Part shown: piece by piece, positions 1 through 7,403 of the stretch
Numbering within the stretch: the stretch's first letter is position 1
How the letters are laid out: every line of letters starts with the position of its first letter
Source of the DNA: Lentisphaera araneosa HTCC2155
Lineage (GTDB): Bacteria; Verrucomicrobiota; Lentisphaeria; Lentisphaerales; Lentisphaeraceae
Direction: 5' to 3'
Length of the DNA: 35,577 nucleotides
Assembly (NCBI RefSeq): GCF_000170755.1
Contig: NZ_ABCK01000039.1
Coordinates: forward strand, 1-35,577
Position numbers and translations under genes: made by a program
The notes under the pieces: generated by a model
Database searches by the model: none
Seen by the model: only the letters and a program-made list of their open reading frames with translations
Told to the model about the DNA's origin: nothing

Positions 1-513
1 GAGGCCGGCGAAAAAGTGGCACTTAGAACTTACTTTGAACAAGGTCGCCCCGTAGTCATCAATATGGTGTACTACTCATGTGGCGGTACTTGTAACGCTT
101 TACTCACTGGTTCCTTCATGGTTCTCGACGAACTCGACTGGAAGCCCGGCGAACACTTTGAAATGCTCAACATTTCATTTGAACCAAAAGAAAATCACAT
201 TTTAGCTCAAGCTAAAAGAGCTAACTACCTCAAGCAATACAGCCTTCAAGGTACGGGCATCCACTTCCTCACAACGACTCAAGAAGTTGCTGATGAAATC
301 ACAAAAACTTTAGGCTTCAAATACAAATGGGTTCCCAGTAAAGAAAACCCTGATCAAGGAGATTATTCTCACCCCTCAGTTAGTCACGTGCTAACTGAAG
401 AAGGAAAAATCTCACGCTACTTATACGGAATTTCTTTCCCCGCTCGCGATTACAAATTCGCTATTACGCGAACACTTCTGGGTTTATATATATTTAAACG
501 ACAGATTAAATGA
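1..513 (+). CDS. SCO1/SenC family copper chaperone (5' truncated by window edge)
   Basis: The reading frame is open from base 1, so the true start lies upstream; a GTG at 16 is only an internal valine. SCO proteins are thioredoxin-fold copper carriers that help build the CuA centre of cytochrome c oxidase, normally membrane-anchored and facing the periplasm. The copper-binding CxxxC motif is visible (TGT codons at 79-81 and 91-93, context YYSCGGTC). The downstream stretch with HPSVSHVL, followed by GKISRYLYG, fits the region holding the third (His) ligand. The C-terminus (LLGLYIFKRQIK) ends at a TGA at 511-513. The N-terminal signal/anchor is off the window. No oxidase subunit gene follows; one may lie upstream. 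Confidence 0.88.
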   Translation, partial: EAGEKVALRTYFEQGRPVVINMVYYSCGGTCNALLTGSFMVLDELDWKPGEHFEMLNISFEPKENHILAQAKRANYLKQYSLQGTGIHFLTTTQEVADEITKTLGFKYKWVPSKENPDQGDYSHPSVSHVLTEEGKISRYLYGISFPARDYKFAITRTLLGLYIFKRQIK

Positions 514-585
514 TCTATTCACTCACTTATAAAAGGAGAATTAAAGTTTGTTCTTAACACGCGGAACTAAAATAAATGACATTTC

Positions 586-705
586 CTAATGCCCCGTTTC
601 ACAATTCCGCCAACAGTTTAATTGAGAGTTCAACATGCCGAAGGCATGGGGCAAATTAGGCTGCGGCTTGTAGGTAGGTACAACATCGTCTTGATCAGAG
701 TTCAT
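586..705 (-). CDS. 39-codon ORF of unknown function, possibly part of a repeat
   Basis: A short minus-strand ORF runs from ATG (703-705) to TAG (586-588). It starts MNSDQDDVVPTY and ends NCWRNCETGH. It is polar, with two Cys and one Trp near the C-terminus. No good ribosome binding site precedes it (only a weak GGAT). It contains a small hairpin (atgcc gaa ggcat, around 635-647), and gcccc/ggggc arms around 591-595 and 648-652 could form a longer stem. It lies in gene-poor, repeat-bearing sequence, so it may be a conserved piece of a dispersed repeat rather than a normal gene. I do not recognise a family. Confidence 0.3.
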   Translation of the reverse strand: MNSDQDDVVPTYKPQPNLPHAFGMLNSQLNCWRNCETGH

Positions 706-1023
706 TTTTTAGATCCGTTTAAAATGATACATATTCGTTAAATATATGTAATGCATTAAATTTTTATTAGGTATTCTTTAGAATTCAAAAAATCAGCTGA
801 TCTTAACAGCAGATAGGCATTTTTTACCAAAATTCATCCGAGAGGGCTGATCAGGATTAAAATCCAATGATCGAGCTGAATAGCAGATAGTTAAGATTAA
901 GCGCGGGCGCGCAGCGACTAGCGTTGGGATTCTTAAGGGGTGTTGCCACAAAGGCGGATAAAAACTATTGGCCCGTACGGCAGTACCTTGAGTAGGGTCT
1001 GGGACAAAACCCCAGATATAACG

Positions 1024-1119
1024 TTCAAAATTTAACCTGTCCCCATATCCCCCATATCCCATAACCTGTCCCCATATTGTAGAGTTTTCCCCTTCAAAAT
1101 TTAACCTGTCCCCATATCC
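1024..1119. repeat. 27-bp direct repeats with aacctgtcccc core
   Basis: A 27-bp sequence beginning ttcaaaatttaacctgtccc is perfectly repeated at 1024-1050 and 1093-1119. A third, partial copy (ataacctgtccccatatt) lies at 1061-1078. Near-complementary copies occur at 2131-2162 on the other side of the pseudopilin gene. The arrangement resembles short repeats scattered by Y1/RAYT-type elements, but that link is inference. Confidence 0.75.
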
Positions 1120-1158
1120 TGCATATTCCTGCGAATATAGCTCCAGAGAAAAAATTGC

Positions 1159-2040
1159 TTATCTTGAGGCATCCCAGTAAGTATCTGAGATATCATAATT
1201 TATAAATGGCAATGCACTAGTGCCGTCAGTTTTGATCAAGGTATTTAGAAAGTTGAACTTTTCTACATGGCCATCGGCCATGAGGTAGTTAGATTTTTGC
1301 TTAAGGTGTGGGAGTTTTACATTGATGTATTTATTGTAGTATGCATTGGCATGTCGAGTCGGTTGCCATCCATTTCCTAAAATATTCTCAGTGGATTGAT
1401 TTTCAACTAAAGTTATTGTCCCAGAGGTATTGCCCATGCTACTGAGCTTTCTAGATATTGGTGTGCCACCGTTGGTTTTACCACCAACACCCTTATATTT
1501 AAGATAAATACCTGTTTCACCTAGTCCATCGCCAACCCTCATGTAAGTCATCGAGTAACTGCGAGTAGATGTATTTTTACTTTTACCATAGTATCTGATT
1601 CCAGGATCTGATGCACACGTGTAGGCTTGAGCATAATTATCACCATAAATAGTTTTTGGAAAAGTCGAACCACCTTTTGCTGCTCCTGAAAGTGAGTCTC
1701 TACCATCATAGCCGGCTAGGTGATCATCCCAGGTTACACGCCCTTTGTAACCATGGTTTGAGGTAGGCATGTAAAAATCATTGTCAGCTGTAAACATGAT
1801 AAAAGAGATGCCCAGTTGTTTCATGGTACTCGCGCAGGATACTGATTTTGCCTTTTCTCTTGCATTGCTTAAAACTGGAATTAAGAAAGATGCGAGGATA
1901 CCAATAATAGCTACTACCATTAAAAGCTCGATTAAAGTAAATTGTTTATTGTCAAGCCCTGAGCCCTGAGCCCTGAGCCCTGAGCCCTGAGCCCTGAGCC
2001 CTGAGCCTGAAGGAACGCGGTGTGTTTTGTCTTTTCTCAT
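1159..2040 (-). CDS. Type II secretion-like pseudopilin (prepilin N-terminal methylation domain)
   Basis: A 293-aa pseudopilin-like protein. The mature N-terminus would begin at F34 (FTLIELLMVVAIIGILAS), with conserved Glu at +5 and one hydrophobic helix of about 20 residues. Near the C-terminus an ADGHVEKF motif matches the tail of the large PVC family of secreted pseudopilins. The residue before F34 is Gln rather than the classical Gly. The start at 2040 is supported by AAAGGTGAAATA just upstream of ATG. The leader is unusually long (33 residues), and residues about 12-29 (GSGLRAQ repeats) are encoded by a 7-bp tandem repeat. No in-frame ATG, GTG or TTG lies between that repeat and F34. The exact role (surface fibre or secretion component) is not known. 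Confidence 0.85.
   Translation of the reverse strand: MRKDKTHRVPSGSGLRAQGSGLRAQGSGLDNKQFTLIELLMVVAIIGILASFLIPVLSNAREKAKSVSCASTMKQLGISFIMFTADNDFYMPTSNHGYKGRVTWDDHLAGYDGRDSLSGAAKGGSTFPKTIYGDNYAQAYTCASDPGIRYYGKSKNTSTRSYSMTYMRVGDGLGETGIYLKYKGVGGKTNGGTPISRKLSSMGNTSGTITLVENQSTENILGNGWQPTRHANAYYNKYINVKLPHLKQKSNYLMADGHVEKFNFLNTLIKTDGTSALPFINYDISDTYWDASR
1954..2008. repeat. Heptanucleotide tandem repeat (gagccct)n in pseudopilin leader
   Basis: Six perfect gagccct units at 1961-2002 are flanked by an imperfect unit on each side (aagccct at 1954-1960, gagcct at 2003-2008). It lies inside the pseudopilin coding sequence, between the start codon and the prepilin cleavage site. Because 7 is not a multiple of 3, gain or loss of a unit shifts the reading frame. 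Confidence 0.95.
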
Positions 2041-2130
2041 TATTTCACCTTTGTTTTAAAATTATAATATGTGTCATTAAAGTTAAACAGGGTAAAAAAT
2101 GGAACATATCTAAGAAAAGGAAAAAAAGTT

Positions 2131-2162
2131 AAATATTGGGGACAGGAAATATTGGGTACAGG
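2131..2162. repeat. 16-bp tandem duplication containing ggggacagg
   Basis: aaatattggggacagg at 2131-2146 is followed directly by aaatattgggtacagg at 2147-2162, with one mismatch. It is close to the reverse complement of the cctgtccccatat repeats at 1024-1119, so the pseudopilin gene sits between inverted copies of a related motif. Confidence 0.75.
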
Positions 2163-2181
2163 ACACTTTTTTAATAACTAA

Positions 2182-2358
2182 AAGGCGGAAAGGGCAGGCC
2201 TTAGAAAAAGGCTGATCGTAAAAGGCGGAAAGGGAAGGCGGAAAGGGAAGGCGGAAAGGGAAGGCGGAAAGGAAGGCGGAAAGGGAAGGCGGAAAGGAAG
2301 GCGGAAAGGAAGGCGGGAAGGCGGAAAGGGCAGGCCTTAGAAAAAGGCTGATCGTAAA
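2182..2358. repeat. 41-bp direct repeats flanking a purine-rich minisatellite
   Basis: Two perfect 41-bp copies (2182-2222 and 2318-2358; each begins aaggcggaaagggcaggcct) enclose about seven 12/13-bp units of aaggcggaaagg(g), plus a short unit aaggcggg at 2310-2317. One strand is almost entirely purine with a single C per unit. The opposite strand is free of stops in more than one frame and encodes Pro/Phe/Ser-rich nonsense, so ORFs there are not taken as genes. Confidence 0.93.
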
Positions 2359-2382
2359 GAGTCTCAAATCGAGGCTCTTTTT
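2356..2382. terminator. Hairpin with T-run, possible terminator
   Basis: aaagagtctc (2356-2365) pairs with gaggctcttt (2371-2380) over a 5-nt loop, with one G-T wobble, followed by further T's on the plus strand. It sits at the edge of the 41-bp repeat. Which transcript it would end is unclear; it could bound the transposase unit on the minus strand. Confidence 0.45.
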
Positions 2383-2420
2383 CTGTATTTAAGGGGTCAA
2401 AATGGGTGTAAAAACTCAAC

Positions 2421-2528
2421 TTTTTCTTTTAGCCGATTAAAAGCCCAGAGATCGAAGCAGAAACTTAGCCGAGATCGTATAAAGGCAGCTAAAAGAAAAA
2501 CGACTCAATCAAGATGATTGTGAGGTCG
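2421..2528. repeat. Inverted repeats downstream of the Y1 transposase
   Basis: tttttcttttagc at 2421-2433 is exactly complementary to gctaaaagaaaaa at 2488-2500 (13-bp arms, 54-bp spacer). Directly after it, 2501-2528 forms an imperfect hairpin (cgactcaatc / gattgtgaggtcg). Such structured DNA beside a Y1 transposase could be the transposable end or a small structured RNA. Neither is proven. Confidence 0.5.
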
Positions 2529-2584
2529 TCCTGATTAAATCGAATATTTTTGGTTAATAACTGCGGATTTTCATCCATCCAGTC

Positions 2585-2600
2585 CGCGGGGGCTCCCCGC
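2585..2600. repeat. GC-rich palindrome abutting transposase stop codon
   Basis: gcgggg-gct-ccccgc forms a 6-bp GC stem immediately beyond the stop codon of the Y1 transposase. REP-associated transposases act on short palindromes of this kind, so this is a candidate REP-like site. A terminator role is less likely, as no T-run follows on the minus strand. Confidence 0.4.
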
Positions 2601-3554
2601 TCAGCCTGATCGTCGCCTTGGCTTGAGGGAATAAATATCATTCCATTCATCCTCAGTGTAAGGCTCATGAATTCTTTTCCATTTCATCTTGCCTGAGAAC
2701 TTAGCCAGTTTCTCTCGAACGAAAGCCTCAGAGCCAATGACTAGGCATTTGGTGAAGAATCGACACTTGTGAATAAAGAGATCATCCCAGGCTAATTTCT
2801 CAGATAAATTGACTTCTCGGAAGAACTCCGCCAAGGTTTGCGAATCAGCATTCTTATACCGACGCAAGCCGAGCATATAAGCTCTAAAAACCTCCCTAAA
2901 ATGCTTTCTCTTACTTTTTTCGTCCTCCGTCTCAATGTTACGACAAAAGAGATCAAAGAAGTCATTATCACAGTCTCCAACACTTCCACCAGCGAGGCGA
3001 TCAGCATATCCACAGAAAAAGAAATCTTTTGGGTCAGTAACAATTCCAGCTCTAACTGGATTCAATGAGATGTACGCCATGACTCGAAGCAGAGAATCTG
3101 ACTGAGCTGAAACCTCAATCATTTCCGAATCAAATCTCTGACCAAAGAGACGACCCCAAGACTGATGTTCTCGATTGAACCACTGAACAAATCTCTGCTC
3201 AAAGTTTCCAATAATAAACGAGATGTCATGAATTTGTTCTCTGAAATCATCCTTCTGCTCTGAGTTAATAAAATTGATTTCTTCGTTCTTCCTATAAAGC
3301 CGATAACGACTCAATAATTCCAAATCATCCATCTCAGAAGTTGGTGGGACTTTAATCAATAAATGAAAATGATTATCCATAAAAACATAATCAATCACCT
3401 GATAACTGAGCTTTGCCGAACCAGCAAATAACAGTTCCTTGAACTTATATTTCTCGACATCTTTGAATAACATGCGACCACCAGCAATACGATTAGTCAC
3501 AAGATAATAAACTGCCTGATCCGAACAACTTTCCTTTACACGATTATGAGCCAT
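2601..3554 (-). CDS. Y1 (IS200-like, REP-associated/RAYT-type) transposase
   Basis: A 317-aa Y1_Tnp family protein. The HUH motif is in DNHFHLLIKVP (His62 and His64), and the likely catalytic tyrosine is Tyr161 in MAYISLNPVRAG, the classic order for single-strand DNA transposases that cut with one tyrosine. The C-terminal 130 residues, with HFREVFRAYMLG and a Lys/Arg-rich end, are typical of the longer stand-alone RAYT branch rather than the ~140-aa IS200 TnpA. AAAGGAGAAAGTT precedes the ATG. No TnpB partner is present. The gene looks intact, with structured repeats on its 3' side (2182-2600), which may be its substrates (inference). A domesticated, non-mobile role is possible. Confidence 0.88.
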   Translation of the reverse strand: MAHNRVKESCSDQAVYYLVTNRIAGGRMLFKDVEKYKFKELLFAGSAKLSYQVIDYVFMDNHFHLLIKVPPTSEMDDLELLSRYRLYRKNEEINFINSEQKDDFREQIHDISFIIGNFEQRFVQWFNREHQSWGRLFGQRFDSEMIEVSAQSDSLLRVMAYISLNPVRAGIVTDPKDFFFCGYADRLAGGSVGDCDNDFFDLFCRNIETEDEKSKRKHFREVFRAYMLGLRRYKNADSQTLAEFFREVNLSEKLAWDDLFIHKCRFFTKCLVIGSEAFVREKLAKFSGKMKWKRIHEPYTEDEWNDIYSLKPRRRSG

Positions 3555-3756
3555 AACTTTCTCCTTTCCAAAGTACAGAGAATATAAAACACCTCATCAC
3601 CAAAAGCAAAAATTGATACCAATGCTCTGTTACCTACTGATGTTTGAATAAGCTTAAGGCTTAAAAAAAACATATCCCTCGGGTTTCTGCACCCTGTAAA
3701 ACTCTATCACCTTCGAGGAGCATTTGACAGGATGTGCTATGCTCTCCCATAGATGT

Positions 3757-3793
3757 AAAAAATGGCAGTGCTTGTGAGCACTGTCATTTTTTT
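3757..3793. terminator. Bidirectional intrinsic terminator after ppc
   Basis: aaaaaatggcagtgct and agcactgtcattttttt form a long stem with a TGTG loop. T-runs are present on both strands. It lies about 20 bp beyond the ppc stop, so it would end ppc on the minus strand and could insulate it from the transposase island. Confidence 0.85.
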
Positions 3794-3812
3794 GAATCTG
3801 ATCAGCTAGGGA

Positions 3813-6461
3813 TTAACCCGTATTTTTCATAGCGGCTGCGATACCCGCAATGGTCGCCATGACTGCGTCTTCCAAGACGGGGTCGCCATCTTGGTTCTCT
3901 TTGTAGAGACGACGCATACACTCACCTTGAAGGTAGTTGAGGGTGTCGGCATAGGGGTTACGTACTTTAATTGATGCACGTAGTGCGACACGCTCTTCTT
4001 GAGTACTGAGACCCGCGACGACTTTCTGAGAAGTTTCTAAAGTCTGCTTCAATTTCGTTCTAAGCTCAAGGCCGAGCTCTTTGACGTCGTCATCTGCAAG
4101 AATTTCATCGTAATATTTAGCGACGCGGTGATCTGTCTTCACCATAACCATGTCAATCATATCCATGAGGAAGTAGAAGAAGGGCCAATCTTGAATCATT
4201 TCTTGAAGCTGATCGTGCTTACCATCTTCGAGAGCCACTTTGAGGGCTTCACCCACACCGAGCCAAGAAGGAAGCATTAAGCGAATCTGTGTCCATGCAA
4301 AAATCCAAGGGATTGCACGGAGTGATTCAATGCCACCACTCTTTTTACGTTTGGCAGGACGGCTACCAATATGAAGGCGACCGAGTTCTTGCTCAGGAGT
4401 TACCTGACGGAAGTATTTTACAAAATTTTCGCGCCCGCGAACGATATCGCGATACGCGTCACAAGAAATCACTGACATCTTGTCCATGAGTTCGCGCCAC
4501 TCAGGTTTAGGCACTGGGGGCTTGGCAAGTGTGGCTTGAAGTACCGCCGTCACGTAGAGAAGAAGGTTATGACAAGCCACATCAATTGTTGAGTATTTAG
4601 CCTGAAGAACTTCGCCCTGCTCTGTCACACGCATGCGACCATCAACTGTTCCAGGAGGCTGCGACATGAGTGCATGCTCAACTGGACCGCCACCGCGACC
4701 CACTGAACCACCACGACCGTGGAAAAGTGTTAATTTGATACCGTGTTTTTCACTAACCTGGTGCAAAGCTTCTTGAGCCGTATACTGCGCCCAACTTGCG
4801 GCGAGTTTACCCGCATCTTTACCAGAATCTGAATACCCGATCATTACTTCTTGTTCGCCGTGACTGGCTCCTTTATACCAATCAATACCAAAGAGCGTAT
4901 CCATGATCTCACCAGAATTCTCGAGGTCTTCAAGAGTTTCGAACAAAGGGGCGACGCGCAAAGGTTTTTTAACGCCACACTCTTTCTGAAGCAGGTGCAC
5001 AGCTAAGACATCGGAAGCGGCTCTCGACATAGAAATGACATAAGCACCTAAAGCTTCTTCTGGCTGTTTGGCAATTGTTTTCACTGTATCAACAACTTCT
5101 TGGCAGTCGGCATCAAACTGAATATCTCTAGGTAAAAGTGGACGTTTGCTCTTTAACTCGCGAACGAGGAATTCTTGCTTCTTCGCTTCATCCCACTCAT
5201 CGTAACTACCGAGTTCGAGGTGTTCCGTAATCGCGTTAATCACGTCGCTGTGACGAGTTGATTCTTGACGTACATCAAGTTTTAAAATATTGAGTCCAAA
5301 GCAACTTGCGCGACGAATGATTTTTAAAACACTCGCATCGGCCAGGTCTTTACCACTGCATTCAACGAGTGAACGGTGACAGATGTGAAGCGCGTCGAGG
5401 AACTCGTTGATATCTTCCATCAATGGCAACTGAGGCTCGTAAGATTTGCCTTCGAGCTGAGCTTGAGTCCATTTTTTAGTTTCGAGGAAACGTGCTCGGA
5501 AAGGTCTAAGGAAAACACGGTAAGGCTCGTGAACGTCACCGACGATGGCACGAAGCTCAGCACTACAATCAGTCTCTGAGATTCTTTGAATCGCTTTATT
5601 AACTTCTTTGTGATAGAGATCAGATGCGGTCCAGCGATTACGCAGGCAGACTTGCTCGGTTGTTTCGTGTGTTACATTCGGGTTACCATCGCGGTCTCCA
5701 CCCATCCATGAAGCAAATTTAATTGGAGCTGCCCAAGTCGGGAGTTTTTCACCCGTAAAGCTCTCGACAATTGCATCGAGCTCAAGCATAAAGCGTGGTA
5801 CTGCGTCCCACACCGTGTCTTCAATGATAGCGAGACCCCACTTGGCTTCTTCAAAAGGAGTCGGTCTGACACGGCGAATTTCATCTGATTCCCAAAGAGA
5901 AGTAATAAGAACCGCAATCCTGTTAATATTATCTTTTTGCTCAGAAGGCGTCATGCGGTAATTTTCTTTCTGATCGAGAAGAGTATTGATTTGCGCGTGC
6001 TTATGCAACCACGTTCTACGCTTCACTTCTGTTGGGTGAGCCGTCATCACCAACTCAATATTCATCCCTGCAATTGTATTGATAATTTCTTCTTTACTTC
6101 TGCCGTTAGCTAGAAGCTCTGGAATAATCTGCGTGAGTTTCGTTAAGTGTTTTGTGAGGGCGCCTTCTTCAAAGTCCTTCATATCACTCATGAAGTGGTG
6201 CGCTTCTGCGAGGTTAGCAAGGTTTAAGAACTGACCAAAAGCACGTACTAAGTTTTTAAGTTCTTCATTAGAAAGTCCGCGAATAAGATCTTTAAGTTCT
6301 TTATCTGCAGCTTCATCGTCGTTTTTGCGAGCACGCTTTGAGAGTAAACGAATGTTTTCAAGTTTGTCAAAAAATTCCTGACCTACCTGAGTTTTGATCG
6401 TATCTCCGAGAAGAGCGCCCAGCATTTTAATATCTTGTTTGAGAGGTGATTTTTGTTTCAC
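3813..6461 (-). CDS. ppc: Phosphoenolpyruvate carboxylase
   Basis: Converts PEP and bicarbonate to oxaloacetate and phosphate, refilling the TCA cycle in the cytoplasm. At 882 aa it matches the usual bacterial length. Visible signatures are the catalytic-histidine block VMTAHPTEVKRRT (His142), GGDRDGNPNVT, the glycine loop FHGRGGSVGRGGGP followed by EQGEVLQAKY, and the C-terminal NTG that closes on the active site. The start is GTG at 6461, preceded by AGGAGACTTGTT; the first ATG lies later. It appears monocistronic, with a strong terminator at 3757-3793 and the BI-1 gene's own terminator upstream at 6624-6649. Confidence 0.98.
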   Translation of the reverse strand: MKQKSPLKQDIKMLGALLGDTIKTQVGQEFFDKLENIRLLSKRARKNDDEAADKELKDLIRGLSNEELKNLVRAFGQFLNLANLAEAHHFMSDMKDFEEGALTKHLTKLTQIIPELLANGRSKEEIINTIAGMNIELVMTAHPTEVKRRTWLHKHAQINTLLDQKENYRMTPSEQKDNINRIAVLITSLWESDEIRRVRPTPFEEAKWGLAIIEDTVWDAVPRFMLELDAIVESFTGEKLPTWAAPIKFASWMGGDRDGNPNVTHETTEQVCLRNRWTASDLYHKEVNKAIQRISETDCSAELRAIVGDVHEPYRVFLRPFRARFLETKKWTQAQLEGKSYEPQLPLMEDINEFLDALHICHRSLVECSGKDLADASVLKIIRRASCFGLNILKLDVRQESTRHSDVINAITEHLELGSYDEWDEAKKQEFLVRELKSKRPLLPRDIQFDADCQEVVDTVKTIAKQPEEALGAYVISMSRAASDVLAVHLLQKECGVKKPLRVAPLFETLEDLENSGEIMDTLFGIDWYKGASHGEQEVMIGYSDSGKDAGKLAASWAQYTAQEALHQVSEKHGIKLTLFHGRGGSVGRGGGPVEHALMSQPPGTVDGRMRVTEQGEVLQAKYSTIDVACHNLLLYVTAVLQATLAKPPVPKPEWRELMDKMSVISCDAYRDIVRGRENFVKYFRQVTPEQELGRLHIGSRPAKRKKSGGIESLRAIPWIFAWTQIRLMLPSWLGVGEALKVALEDGKHDQLQEMIQDWPFFYFLMDMIDMVMVKTDHRVAKYYDEILADDDVKELGLELRTKLKQTLETSQKVVAGLSTQEERVALRASIKVRNPYADTLNYLQGECMRRLYKENQDGDPVLEDAVMATIAGIAAAMKNTG

Positions 6462-6623
6462 AACAAGTCTCCTGGGTTTTATTTTTATAATTGCTCGTTA
6501 TATAAGACCGATTATGCCTGCTTTCCAGATAGAATACATTTTTGTGACTTGCTTTTATGACTTATTTTTATAGAAGTGTAAAAACACACGATCTTTCACG
6601 TCGTAAATACTCGGCATTTCCAT

Positions 6624-6649
6624 AAAAAAGGACGTGCAAAAGCACGTCC
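6624..6649 (-). terminator. Intrinsic terminator of the aroD/BI-1 transcript
   Basis: ggacgtgc-aaaa-gcacgtcc is a perfect 8-bp stem with a 4-nt loop. On the minus strand it is followed by a run of T's (the A-run at 6624-6629). It lies just past the BI-1 stop codon at 6678 and before ppc. Confidence 0.88.
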
Positions 6650-6677
6650 CCATAAAGCGTCTAAGCTTAAAAGCTAA

Positions 6678-7376
6678 TTAATCATCACCACTTAAACTGA
6701 TGACAATTTGTAAGATATACCAGAACATTGTCGCGAGTGAAGCGAAGAGTTCGAGAGAAGCACCGACATAATCATCTTCATTATACTCGTGAATGATATT
6801 AGAAGTACTATACAAAATACCCGCGCCAGAAAGGCCCACCATCGCGACTGAAAACCAAAGACCTAGATTAAAGCCCATCAAACTACCTGCAAAAATTGTG
6901 ATTACCGCAAGTCCCATTCCCCACATGAGAAAGCCACGTAGAAAAGAAAAGTTTTTGCGCGTAACAAAAGCAATCCCCGTCAATGCAATGAAACCTGAAA
7001 GCGTTATCATAGCGGCTTTAAACACCAAACCACCATCAGGCACAACTTGCAGTGCATACATCATCAGTGGTAAGAAGAGGCAAGCATAAGCACCTGTATA
7101 CAAAAATAGGCCTGCGTACTGAACGGGTTTACTCGCCGCTCTCGCCATAGATGTAGCAATCCATGAAACGACCATAAATCCTCCTAGAACCCATAACCAT
7201 CCTGCCTGTAAAGCTCGAATCGCAATTTCACGAGCTTGCGGGCTGTCTAAGAGAAATGATTCAATCGCCATAAAGGCCATAACGGCACCAAATAGATTGA
7301 TGTAGGTTTTTGTGATGAAACGCGCTCGGGCGTTTTCATCCATCAAGGATTGCTGTGTTGCTATATTTGATCTCAT
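6678..7376 (-). CDS. Bax inhibitor-1/YccA family membrane protein
   Basis: A 232-aa integral membrane protein with about seven hydrophobic segments and a charged tail. The N-terminal RARFITKTYINLFGAVMAF, the EYNEDDYVGASLELFASLATMFWYILQ segment near the end, and the final DD are typical of the BI-1 (TMBIM) family, whose bacterial members (YccA, YbhL, BsYetJ) are Ca2+-leak or protease-modulating proteins. The exact role here is unknown. Start is ATG with TTGGAGAAAAT upstream. It follows aroD by 27 bp on the same strand, so they may be co-transcribed; a terminator follows at 6624-6649. Confidence 0.9.
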   Translation of the reverse strand: MRSNIATQQSLMDENARARFITKTYINLFGAVMAFMAIESFLLDSPQAREIAIRALQAGWLWVLGGFMVVSWIATSMARAASKPVQYAGLFLYTGAYACLFLPLMMYALQVVPDGGLVFKAAMITLSGFIALTGIAFVTRKNFSFLRGFLMWGMGLAVITIFAGSLMGFNLGLWFSVAMVGLSGAGILYSTSNIIHEYNEDDYVGASLELFASLATMFWYILQIVISLSGDD

Positions 7377-7403
7377 ATTTTCTCCAAAATGTATCGAGTT
7401 AAA

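Larger units (their letters stand above)
514..1158. other. Gene-poor interval with repeats
   Basis: Between the SCO gene and the pseudopilin there is no convincing full-length gene. It holds the 39-codon ORF (586-705), an AT-rich stretch (about 706-790), and a more GC-rich stretch (about 790-1020) open on the minus strand (793-1062). That open frame begins inside the cctgtcccc repeats, so it is probably not a gene. It also holds the 27-bp direct repeats near 1024-1119. The patchy composition suggests a degraded mobile or repetitive element. Confidence 0.5.

Noticed and set aside
793-1062. 89-aa minus-strand ORF
   Set aside because: Its N-terminus is encoded by the cctgtcccc repeats and it has no recognisable family; treated as repeat sequence.
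2182-2358. CRISPR-like array
   Set aside because: The units are directly adjacent with no unique spacers and no cas genes nearby.
2110-2419. Two overlapping Pro/Phe/Ser-rich minus ORFs
   Set aside because: They are translations of the purine-rich minisatellite and its flanks; stop-free in several frames by composition.
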